From assembly GCA_949361645.1 (NCBI GenBank), contig OX442430.1, forward strand, positions 5,382,543-5,446,542: 64,000 bases of DNA, written 5' to 3'. The DNA comes from Spongilla lacustris (Eukaryota > Porifera > Demospongiae > Spongillida > Spongillidae). Below the pieces are notes generated by a model, which was not told the origin of the DNA, ran no database searches, and saw only the letters and a program-made list of their open reading frames with translations. Positions within the stretch are counted from its first letter, which is position 1, and the number at the start of each line of letters is the position of its first letter. Shown piece after piece: positions 39,440 through 50,839 of the stretch. Position numbers and translations under genes: made by a program.

Positions 39440-40739
39440 TGGGCGTCGCCCACTACTTTATTGTCGCACGTGATGCTTTATTACATTCTTTTGTAATCAT
39501 ACACCACCTTACTTGTCATTGTCAATTAGACTCGATAATAGGTGGTAATTCTGTCGCTACCAATCAGATACAGGCAGTCATGTGACACTCCCACAGTAAA
39601 ATGTGGTGTTATAATAATAAATCCAAACAATGACAGCGCGCGCGAGAAGCTTGGATACCCACTGAGTGCTGCGCCATCACTAGCTTCTCACCAGCAGTGT
39701 CTGTGGGAAGCCAGTTCTTTAAGAGCTTTTGCGGCTGATTAGATTGCGAAAACGCCGTTCCTATACCAATGTACTTACATGTATGTGCAGTTCTTCGAAA
39801 ACATCCCGATTTCTTTGGCTGATTGATCTGCTGTTCTTTTAAAAGAGTGCTGTAACAATGAGAGGCCCCTCATGCCAAAAAATATATATCATATCTCAAT
39901 TCTACGTGTGATGGAACGTTGGAATCTCCCGTTTGTTTATTATTATTTTTTTTCAGTTTAATTATGTCCATGATTAAATAATACAACAAAAAAACAACTT
40001 ACGTTACTGGCGTCATCACTTGTGTAAACTAAAACAACTCACTGAATTAACTGCATGTGTAACTATTTATAGCGTTAATTGGACATGTAGATACATGTAG
40101 GGATGTTCCATTGTGTGCTTTGTCCTGACGTTACCTTTTGTAATTAAGTCGCTATACCAACCACACGTTACTACATGTATTCCACCAGGGATATTAAATA
40201 CATGGATTGGAAACGGTTCCGTAATCTACGTGTCCCCGGAAAACCATCCGTACATGGATTCTGAATTGGTGAGTTTGCTGTTGACTCAGACGAGATATGA
40301 CATGGATGCTGATCCCAGTGGACGGGTTTCAGGGGTGTAGTTCAAAGTTTTCAGATCTGTTGTACGGGAAGTTGTTCAGGAGATTTCGTTACTCGAAGCT
40401 TAAGCGATCCGAACGCTTTAACAGGCTTATGCATTGCTTTCAAAATTAAAGCTTGACTGATCCCATTAGTAAAACCTGCCTCTTAATTAGAAAGAAACCA
40501 ACTTACCAAGTGTAGCTTTTCGTTTCTGCGATTTCGCGACTCTAAGAATAGCCCTCAAGCGCAACACGGATAGAATGCCGTATATCAGCCTCGTTTCCAA
40601 TCAATGTATTTAATATCCCTGATTCCACGCGCTGAATTTTACGTTCAGCGAATTGGACTACTCGATAATACCTAAAGTGCAATTTTATTCCATTATACTG
40701 TTTACCCTTATGCAGGCCATATATAGCTATAGTTTATGA
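39440..40739. other. Spacer with one possible exon
   Basis: A 40-codon stretch, 40149-40268 (plus), is bounded by TTAAG and a strong donor (GAATTG|GTGAGT) and encodes CIPPGILNTWIGNGSVIYVS. It may be an exon, but no partners were found. The rest is AT-rich with no gene. Confidence 0.25.
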
Positions 40740-43700
40740 ATGGAATTAATTAAATACCTCCCCTTTCCGGCTTCTTTGTGGACTGCAATGGTCAAAATGG
40801 GGAAGATTGTAAAGATTGCTGCAAGTTTCGCGTCAAAATCTCCAGAATGCGGGGAACTAATTTTGAAACTGTTAGCACGAATAGAAGAAAGTGCTGCTAA
40901 AGATTGGGAAGTGAACCAAAAAGGAATACGTAAGATCATCGCAGAAAGGGCGTTGGAACAATGGACGAAGCTCGACAAAAATACCCCCATAAAGGATTAC
41001 GACAGAAAGCGAATAATAGATGCTTTGGTAACAGGAATGCCTGATCTCACGGATGATGGCGCCAGTGATTCTGATATAGGCCCGCTCGATTCAATCATAC
41101 ATTCACTCGATCCCATACCACAAGACCTCGAAACGCTTGTACTTACGGTTTTACATGCTTTCAAGCCAATTTATTTACAGAAGAGCGCGGAGTACAGCAT
41201 AGGGAAAGATGGACATCTCGTGGAAGGAGCTTGGCAAAGGGAGTTCTATCGAGCTGCCACCACAGTTCTACCCTCTGGAATGTATATTATTCCGGAAGCC
41301 AGTACAAAATTTGGAAAAGTGGACTTTTACGTACATACAGAAGACAAGAAGATCAAATGGTGCATAGACCTGGTACGAGAAGGTGACTTACTTGATGAGC
41401 ATGTCCAGAAGTTTGAAATGCGTGGTGAGGGAGAACAGCTGTCAGACAAATCTACGAAGAAGGGCGACTACATGATACTAGATTTCAGGGAGGCAGGAAA
41501 GAATAGTGTCAATAAAGAGAAGGTAAAGAAGTATGCCAACGTGTGGTTTGTTAACTACTCAGAGACCTTCACAAACATGTCAGTGTCGTGCCTTGAACCT
41601 ACCACATCTAAGCTGATGATGATTAAAACAATACAATTGCCTTTGAAAGGTTATAAGCAGTGCAGTGCCTTTGACCAACTTCAGGAAGAAATAATCCAGT
41701 TATGTAAGGACTACACCATTGCAAGTCTTCGTTCACAAGCAAACAGTGCTGATACAACAGAAGATCTAGGTTACAGTACCGGGACTGAAGCCTTTGAAAG
41801 CAGTTGCAAGGATGTTGGGTCTGAATCAACACACTCTTTTGAAAGCAGTTGCAAGGATGGTGTGGCTGAATCAACACACTCCCTCGAATGTAGTTGCAAG
41901 GACAGCGGGATTGAATCAACACACTCCTTCGAAAGCATTTGCAAGGATGGTGTGTCTGAATCAACACACTCCTTCGAAAGCAATTGCGAGGATGGCAAAT
42001 TACAAAACGTGGAAGATGACAACACGAATAGGGTTGAAAGTATTGGAGATATAATAGACAAATGGCTGGATGATGAAGACATTAATAAAGTCATTGCATT
42101 GATTAAAAAACAGTTTCAAAATGTGACAGGACTCCACAACTGCCTAATAGGCCATTCATATCGATCCTTTCCAAAGACTGAAGGGGCTTTTATCCAAATA
42201 CTTAATGTTGATGGAACTCATTGGATTACGGTTCAACATGAACCCAAATCTGGTATTGTACATGTTTATGACAGTATTTATAAATCAACTTCAGAAGATG
42301 CAAAACGGCAAATAGCTGCTTTGCTGCGTACCAAACATAAGCGAATTAAATTGAAAGTCCATAAGATGCAGTATCAAAAGGAAAATACAACCTGTGGTCT
42401 ATTTGCTGTCGCATTTGCAACAGATTTAGCTCATGGTCATAACCCATCAGGATATCAATACAAAGAGGACCACCTATGGTCACATTTTATAAAATGCTTG
42501 TCTGATCAGAAAATGACCCGTTTCCCATACACAACAGCACAAATCCCTGGACCCCCCAAAAGAGAGTACATTGAAGTATTCTGTACATGCCGCTTGCCTG
42601 CCAATGGCTCAATGGTGCCATGTTCTGTATGTAAGGAAAAGTACCACACTTCGTGTATAACCAACAGCACTAATAGCTCAACTCTACTCTGGAAATGCAG
42701 TACTTGCAACAATGAGATGATTTTTAAAGGTATACTGTCTGAGATAAGCCCTGCACGTTTTATATTACGTAACTAGTCAGTGCATGTTAGATGAACATAT
42801 TGCTATAAAAGGCAGAGTCAGATTTGTGGGCACTGTGTGTAAAAAGGAGGCAAACAAGTAATTACAAAACTCGTGCATGCTAAAAAGGAGGCAAACAAGT
42901 AATTACAAAACTCGTGCATGCAATTATAAATTATATATCTACAATTTAGCAAATTCAGGACACAAATGATTGTTAGGAACATTTCATAATCACCTTCTCC
43001 CCCCTTCTGTTTGCTTATTTTTGCATAAACCAGCCATGGAATGAATCCTACATGTACATCTTCAGCAATTTGATAATACTATCAGCTAGATACTCACATG
43101 TATAATTATATATCCATGCAATAATTTATTTTGCGAGTATGTATACCAAAGTCTTCATAGGGATGTCTTCTTGATTATGTTATGTTTTTGGTTCTTAGAA
43201 AACCTTTCCATAACCACAATTACAAAAGGAATGCATTTTTGAAATATATACATTACCTATTCGTATGTCTCCGAAATAAAGCAATACCACTACATGCAGT
43301 TAAGTAGCACATGTGTTCAAATTTCTAGAAAACCCAGGCCCTACTTCAGCATATGTGCACGAATTATTTTACATGTACTTCTCAAAAAGCAAGCATTAAT
43401 ATACATGTAGTATTTTACAATAATTATTACAAACAGGCAGCAACTGGTTGCACCTAACGTAGGGGGAAGAGGGACCTGGTTGTTCAGGATGGACATCAAA
43501 TTTCTGGCAATATCAATTGATCCCACACAATTATGCACAAAATAGCTCTAATTTAAGTAAGTAATTATAGTTACAGAATGATTTTGTAAAATTGTTCATC
43601 AACCCATGGCAACGTCAATTTGTTCATTTGCCATACAGTTTATTGCTATGTCAAACGTATCTAAGTGTACACGAATGTAATCAAAGAACATATCAATGCA

Positions 43701-46189
43701 CATGTGCTACTTAACCCACTTATCTCCTTCAGATATTTGCTGCTATATTCCCGATGATGTCATGGTCCACTGTCTTGCAACTGATACTATCACAGTTGAT
43801 AGTGCTGGCTATACTTATAATAATGACTGCCACAAATTTTCCATTCAGTTTCCAGAAGGAGCCATTCCATTGAATAAAAAAGTAATTGTATCTATTGGAA
43901 TTATGCTCCATGGGCCATTTATATTCCCAGGTGGTATGAAACCAGTGTCTCCAATTTATTGGATCTGTTGCCATCCAGAAGTGGAGTTGTTGAAACCTGT
44001 CAAGTTCAGACTGCCACATTTTGTGAACTGTGAAGGACGAAAACCTGGAGAAACTCCTATAGTGTTTGCAAAAGCTTTGCGTGATCAACATAGCAATGGA
44101 AAACATATTAAAAGGGTTTATGCATTTACCAAAATTGATCAGGCAGTGGTGGTGTGTGACCGTTATGCTGAATTTGAAACAGACCATTTTTGCTTTACGT
44201 GTCTAATGGAACCTACTACAGACAAAAATGCAAAGCATTCATTTTGTTGTATACCCATTGTGGATGCACAAGAATCCAAAATACTTCTTGTTGTGACCTA
44301 TCTACTCCCAACTTGTATTGAGGTAACATGTTAACATAAATGTACCTAAGAAAGGAACTAAGCAAACTAAAGCTAGAGACCTAGAGATAATTTCTTCCTG
44401 TAGCCTAACTCCAAATGTGTCTTACATTAGTTGGACTATCTGGCATAGAGTTTATATAAGGCACTAAATTTGCTATTAGCCATAAACATGCATGTCACAT
44501 AAGTGGAATATTGATAGATAAGGTGCTTTGCCACAATTATATGCTGTGTTATAGTGCGTTATGTACTTTAATTTGTAGACTGTGAAGAAAAAAATGCAGG
44601 CTCCACTTAAAATCCTTCCCATCAAAGAATTTTCATTGGATATCAATCAGACACTTACCGTCGTGTATGATAAGGACGATCCGTTTTGGCTGCTGTCATT
44701 GGAAAATGGTGCAAATGGGGTAAGTATAGTGAGTAATTCATGCATGCAATGCATGCATATTAATTTCCTTGTCCACTAATAGATAACAACTGCTGATGTC
44801 GACTTCTGGAGGCATGATGAGAATAAACTCAAAACCCTTGAGACGCAGCAAATGTACCCTCCTCGATTTGTTATTTGTGTTCGCCAACGGCGTTCCGAAA
44901 TTTGTCCCCAAAATCTTCAGCTGTCCTTTGTGGGGGGCACTATCAACCCTGAGAGAATTGAAATAGGCTTGCCTTTAAAAGGTATGCTGTGTCCTATTTG
45001 TTTCCGATACTTCATTGTCTCCTCACACTAATGACAACTGAGCACTTGTAGGTATGCAATTGTACAATGGGACAGTACATGTATGTCCTAAAATACTTCA
45101 GGCATCCCACCAAAAACATTTCACATTAGTTCCCTTATTTCTAGGGATATATACTATACATGTATGAGATCTGACTTAGGATCAATGATTGTTAAGCTTT
45201 CCTTCATACATCGGAAAAGCACAACCATCAAATCCTAAGAAGTGCATATCATGACATTCTGCAGTTTGGGTGCATGATGATGATCAACAAGTGCAGCTTT
45301 CAGACATGGGAAAATGAGGCATATTTATTGTGGAGCTGCAAACACTTGTTACTGACTTTACCACTTTAAAGTGTCTGCATGTAAATGTAAGGGGTTAGAC
45401 AAGGCATCGCTAGAAATTTATATACAATACCAAAAAAACACAATCCAATATTTTGAGGAACTATTTAAAGTCTTTCTAATAATATCTCTGCCTTTGCCAG
45501 AACTATCCACTCCACTACCAGCAAGATCTTTAGCTCCAGAAGGTAAGATGGTTCATTGTTTCTCTGACTTGCAATATTGTAGTGTAACATTTCTTAGTTG
45601 GCAAATAGAGCAACATGCTTATCTTAAAATTCCTTCATCTGCACCATGCACCTGCAGTGGCACACCCAAAAAAAATTATACCATTGCCACCCTGGGTAGC
45701 CTACCTACACTATCGCCAAAACCCTCCCACAGGAGGCAGTAGTTACAGTGTAGCAGAGGGTTTGAGGGAGAGGCCAACATGAGGCCTAGTAAGGGCTAGT
45801 GACAGACATACTGTACGTGTAATAGAAATGTTCCTAGGACAGGCTTTAGAGGACATTGAAGTATGCATGATGTCATACCGTATAGCACAAAATAGTGGAG
45901 GGTAAAACAATTGCATCAATAAAATATTGGTGAGAAAATATTGATATAACAAAAAATTACCCCTGCTACTTAACTCCAAAGCTTCTGATTTGGTTGGGTA
46001 AAATTTTGGTGAATTAGCAAATATACCACGTTTCCCCCCCACCACTATTTTGCGCTACACAGTACATGTATAACATTTCAAAATATAATTCCATTGGCCA
46101 AAATAATAGGTGGTAAAAGCCTCAAGTAAATGATTATATTACTGTATATACAGGTACAACTCCAATTTAGGAAATAATTTGTCCATACT

Positions 46190-46225
<36 letters not shown>

Positions 46226-46592
46226 CACACACACACACACACATACACATATATACAAATATGCGCAAACAGATGTGCCCACTATCAAACTGTTGACTTG
46301 CTTTCCATACCTGGTTGATGGTGTGAAGAAGAACCTGGACATCATACAGACGACCAGTACTAGCTATACCAAGGTGGGAATGTACCTCCTGAATGATGAC
46401 AACTGTGATATTGTAGATGCTCTTGAGGTGGTGCACCAACGTGACCCTGTGAAGATTATTACAGATGTCTATAAGAAGTGGATTAGAGGTACCGGAAGGA
46501 AACCAATATCATGGCAGACATTGGTTGATGTGTTTCGAGAAATTGAACTGAATAGTTTAGCAGACAGGCTCACAGTTGGGAAGATCTTTTGA
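40740..46592 (+). CDS. Crinkler-type nuclease / Ulp1-like protease / PHD / ZU5 / UPA / Death fusion, 6 exons
   Basis: Exons 40740-42729, 43733-44322, 44579-44719, 44783-44981, 45501-45542 and 46273-46592; junction phases 1,0,0,1,1 all match, total 1093 aa. Residues 1-155 are helical and unassigned. About 160-260 resemble the PD-(D/E)xK domain of Crinkler (CR) effectors: WQREFY (E168), GKVDFYV (D195), WCIDLVREGDLLDEH (D210) and YMILDFRE. Residues 350-420 are 20-residue tandem repeats (ESTHSFESSCKDG). About 440-585 form a Ulp1/C48-like protease with H494 (THWITV), D511 (VYDS), Q546 and C552 (TTCGLFAVAFA). About 613-658 form a PHD finger (CTC...CSVC..KYHTSC...CSTC). After splicing come a ZU5-like domain (FSIQFPEGAIPLNKKVIVSI), a UPA-like region and a C-terminal Death domain (VDVFREIELNSLADRL). 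The large first exon contrasts with neighbouring short exons and suggests capture of a mobile-element gene. It could instead be two adjacent genes, since the first exon also ends at its own TAG (42774) if unspliced. Role inferred: effector coupled to death signalling. Confidence 0.75.
41786..42002 (+). repeat. In-frame 60-bp tandem repeats in the nuclease-protease linker
   Basis: Five diverged units encode FESSCKDxG(V/I)xESTHS with Cys and acidic residues conserved. They connect the nuclease-like and protease domains as a low-complexity linker. Confidence 0.9.
42840..42921. repeat. 41-bp perfect tandem duplication
   Basis: Two identical copies of a 41-bp unit (TAAAAAGGAGGCAAACAAGT...CTCGTGCATGC) sit in the first intron of the fusion gene, about 110 bp after the donor. 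Confidence 0.95.
46193..46245. repeat. AC microsatellite before the Death-domain exon
   Basis: About 50 bp of CA repeats ending 28 bp upstream of the acceptor at 46272. Confidence 0.95.
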
Positions 46593-49149
46593 TGAATGCA
46601 GTAGTCACGAATTACCAATAGATTATAGTGTAATTTATGCAGTACATGACCAGTTTTCAAACTCATTAACACACGCAGAGCATGAGTAGATCATAGAAGA
46701 CACTGTATAGAAAGGTTAATTGTTATACGCTATGCATAACATTAAATAGCATGTGTATAATTAGTTGTAGAGGCAAATATTCCTCACTGTGTAACCAAGG
46801 TGACCTCCTTCTGCAGCTGGCTTTGCACTATGATAGTCCTCCAGAATTGTCTTTCATTTTGCATTTATATCAATTTTAGTTTTAAAATTATATAACTCAT
46901 ATTCCTTGTGTCTAATAAAACAATCTTACGTCACTATATATATTCACTATGTTTTTGCTTTACTCTTTGACATGAACCAGTGAGACTGAGTGTGTGTGTG
47001 TGTGTGGGAGGGGGGTACATATATATATGTACATGTACATAGCGACTTGTGTATTGCATGCAAGCCTACTGTGACTTGTATCAGAAAAATTGATGCTTCT
47101 CTGTAGGAGCCAATTGCTAGAGGGGTTGAGCATTTTTTTTACTACCACATGTACTAACTATAACGCTACTCTAAAGTGCTGTATAATATGTTAAAATCAT
47201 TGCCCACAAGAACATCTATGTCAGTGAACATGCATATGCATGTGCCCCCATAAATTTGTTGCAGGTGAAGAATACTGGACCATCAGGTAGGCTTTGATAC
47301 ATAATAGCTATACATGTAGATGTAGTAATCTTACATGTATGTATGAACTGATTAATTGAATGGTATACGTTACAAATTCTAATTCCGTTTCTCATTTTGA
47401 CAAACTTCCAATCATCCCAAGTAGTGGATATCCACTTCACTGAGCACTGTTGTTATCCTGTACATGCAAGCACTACATGAGTATTGCATTGAGTTCAATA
47501 CTGCATCATCCATTATATGGAGTACCAACAATAGAGTGAACCTACATAATAGCTCTGATCATACGATTGGTTATTATCATAGTTAAGTTTTAACGAAGGT
47601 ATATTTACATAGAGCCTTTTAATTTAGTAACAAATGCTGAGGTAACTCTTAATCCATATGCATTATTAATAATATTCATATTTTTATCCATGCATTGTGA
47701 TTTCTTTGCAAAAGATAATATGTGCTATTATTAATAACTCATACCTGGCATGATTGCATACCGTATAATCTTTCACCGGCATCACTCACAATTGTAATTC
47801 ACAATTTTAAAAATGGCTTAAAAAACGCTAACAGACATCATGAATGTACGAAAATTCAGCTCCAAATCATTGGAAGCTTCGTCGTAGGAAATCAGTTATC
47901 AATGTATAAAGATGTCGCCTTGTACTATCTCCTGCCAACGAGTGAGTCTTATCAGTGTAGATCTGCAAACATAAAATTTTTATAAAAAAATTAAAATAGG
48001 TACATGTAAATACAATTATAAAAAACAAAAATAAAGAAAGATTGTATTTAAACCATAACTTTGAACATAAAAAAAACATGCATACACTTTAACTACATGC
48101 AGCAATACATACAAGAATGAAACCCAAAAGTAAAAAGAAAACATAAACAGGCTGCACAACTTAGTCCATGTAACCGGGGAGCCCAGCTCCAGCGTTAATG
48201 TCCACCACAATTATACCCTAGTGCTTACAAGAGGATCCCCACCCACCCCACCAAATCTAATACAGCTTTTTACTGTACTCCCACATTGTTGTTACTCAGG
48301 TTTTGTTTTTCTCTTCAAGTTGCACTACTACATGTATGAAGTGATATTCTTGCTCTCGCTGACTTTCATAACAACAACAGCTATTTATTTAGATTGGGAT
48401 CCAGCATTTAAAAACCACTTGGTGTTTTGTTGATCAACAGTGCTCAGTACGAGTTCAAAAACTAGTATGACAAACGGACGGTTAAATAATAAAAACGTGG
48501 AATGAAGCCAGCCCAATAAACCAGTACCACTCACTTGATATTAGCAATACACAGGAACTGAATAGCATTCTATTTTATTCGATGAATTTCAAATTCAAAC
48601 ATGACAATAAGTGTCTTTTATAAATATTGAATTGAATTCTTGCTATCGAACCAGAAGGAAAAGACAGACATTTTCATGTTTTGTTCAAGTCACCAGACTG
48701 TTTGCTTTAAGATAACTAAAAAGCTCGTACTGTTCTTGTTCCCAGACCTATTTTTCTCCACAGTTGTCTTCATTCCTGGGTGAGTATAACTCGAGCTAGG
48801 AACAGTTTTATAAGAGCGCCAATTATACCAATGGCTTTAGAGATTCCTGGAATAACATCTGCTGGTATCAGATATATAAATAAAAGCATGTTACTGATAA
48901 CATAATCATTATGTAATATAGACAGTTAGCTATCTTAAAAGCAATACCCATGGCAATGTTTCACATATGATTAGAATTGTGTATTGTACAATCCTTAGGT
49001 TTGTGAAAGCTGTCAGCTTTGTTTACACTTTTGGCTAGCGATTGTCAAAATGCCTTCATGGGAACAAAAGAGGTGAAGCAAGCGATGAGAGGAATGCCAA
49101 AAGTGATACTACAAATTAGAGTCCTCCCGAGTTTGGTAAAATCATTATA
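46593..49149. other. Spacer between fusion gene and Ngaro element
   Basis: AT-rich with no confident gene. An AATAAA-like signal (TAATAAAACA) at about 46913 could serve the fusion gene. An open stretch at 47722-47985 has no recognisable domain. 48741-48787 contains an acceptor and donor around 16 nt (CTCCACAG TTGTCTTCATTCCTGG GTGAGT) but no partner exons. Confidence 0.35.
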
Positions 49150-49313
49150 TACTGTTTAAAGTAGTTAAACAGGGTTAACGAAGCACCCGTTGCGCACGTC
49201 GTCAAAAGGGGGCGCGGCTATGACTTCACGATCGAGTGCACGTGACCCCGAGCTCACGCAAGCGCACTGCAAAGCGAAGGTTCGAGTCGTAGCCGACACG
49301 TGCGGTTTTTGCT
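49150..49313 (+). repeat. Ngaro split repeat A1
   Basis: 164 bp from ACTGTTTAAAGTAGTTAAAC to CGTGCGGTTTTTGCT, apparently identical to A2 at 54230-54393. It contains the presumed 5' end or promoter of the element; gag ATG follows at 49338. Confidence 0.93.
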
Positions 49314-49337
49314 GAGTTCGCGATTCTTGCTCAACGG

Positions 49338-50595
49338 ATGGGTGACGACGGTGACTCAAGTCAGCCCCCGTTCTCAGAGGCTCAGATGCGCTGGCTGTCC
49401 CAGTTTCTGCCGAAAGAGACCCCTACAACAAGCCATCAGGCAACCGGTGAGCGAGGGGTAATTTAAGTGGGGGCTTTAGAATTAAGAGCAGCGCCTTGCC
49501 ATCCGATAGCGGCCTCGCACAGGACGCGCGCACTGCCTCAGGGCAGTAGAGGGGTCCGCGCCACCCCCAGTCTTGTCACCGAGAGCAGAAAAAATTGCAT
49601 GCAGGCATATATCTAGCTGTTATGTATCAGATTGTTGATTAATTGTAGGCCCAAGCCTGGGGAAGGTTTACGGTACACAGAACCATGGGTTTATTTATTC
49701 CTTACTTACTTTTACGTAGAGGGACAGCAGCAACCCTCCCAGCCGCAGCCTGCTGGAGCCGCGCACAGGCTCACGACGTTCGGCTTGCAAGAGGCCGCGC
49801 CCTCCGCCAACCAAGCGGCCACGCTGGCTCTACCACCGCTGCTCGCCTCAGCAGGCGTACCAGTACCCGCGCGAGCTGCGCCCAGCTTTGTGATCGCTCG
49901 GTTGCCCCCCAAGCTGGTTCAAAGGATTGAGAATCTCGAATTTATCGAGATGTCCGAGCTCCTGCAGGACGCGTGGCAAACGGACACTACCGATGGCAGC
50001 TCATCACGATTGGTCCTCCGCATGCCCCGACGATCGGTACCCATCACGGATATATCGCTATGGACCGAGTGCTTCGCAATGATGGCCGCTGTCATCACCA
50101 GCAAGTACCCATCCAAAGCCCCGGACATGCTCATGTACCTGCGGCGCATCGCCTTCTGCGCGAGACGATTTGAAAGCGGCGCTTGGGTTACTTACGACCA
50201 ATTATATCGGCGGCAAGCTTCTGCTACTAAGAGCCTCGACTGGGCCACCGAGGACCAGTCAATATACAACGATTCCTTCGGTGGGAAAGCCAAGCCCACG
50301 ACACGATGTAAGATTTGCCTCAGCGAGCACCACGGGGCAGACTCCTGCCCTGAATCCACCCGCCCCCTCTTCGCTCAACAGGAACCCGACATCCCAAGAC
50401 AGGCTACGTCGCAGGAGATCTGCCGTCGGTTCAACGAAAACCGGTGCTTTGTTCGCACATGTAAAATACCGGCACGCGTGCTCGTTGTGCGGGGGCCAGC
50501 ACACCGCGCTGTCCTGCGGTCAACAACGCGGTGCCCCCGAGCACCCATACGGCAACAGGGGAGACATAAGGAGGCCCGGAAACCAAGGGCGCTAA
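49338..50595 (+). pseudogene. gag: Ngaro Gag-like protein with intron and 1-nt frameshift
   Basis: Exon 1 49338-49446 (MGDDGDSSQPPFSEAQMRWL) splices at CAACCG|GTGAGC to TTTTACGTAG|A at 49720, in frame with EGQQQPSQPQP. A capsid-like helical region follows (LPPKLVQRIENLEFIEMSEL; LMYLRRIAFCARRFESGAW), then a Cys-rich C-terminus: CKICLSEHHGADSC and CRRFNENRCFVRTC. At 50463-50466 an A4 (expected A3) shifts the frame. In the shifted frame the typical gag tail appears (KYRHACSLCGGQHTALSC), ending at TAA 50593-50595. So this copy's Gag is broken unless the extra A is a sequencing error. The intron in a retrotransposon gag is unusual. Confidence 0.8.
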
Positions 50596-50839
50596 AGTGG
50601 ACGGTGTGTATTCAGTGATGTCATGCACGTGTAATGTTATTAATAGTTACGTTTGGCAATTAACGCAGCTCCACCTGAATAGGTGTGATTCTGATTGCGG
50701 CATGGCACACTGACGCGTACAGGTACATGTAACAAATTAAGCAGCTGCATGGCATCATGAGGCGATAACAGATAGTGGAAAATACTTATCCGGATGCTCC
50801 CCTGTCGCAGGCCCCCCGTACGCCTACACGAGCCACCTG

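Noticed and set aside
41623..42094. 107-114-codon minus-strand frames
   Set aside because: Antisense of the in-frame 60-bp repeats of the fusion gene.
43729..44187. 152-codon minus-strand frame
   Set aside because: Antisense of the ZU5 exon, whose sense frame matches the family and splices in phase.
49165..49359. 64- and 99-codon minus-strand frames in the A repeats
   Set aside because: They occur in both repeat copies and have no motif or start context; they are open by chance in GC-rich repeat DNA.
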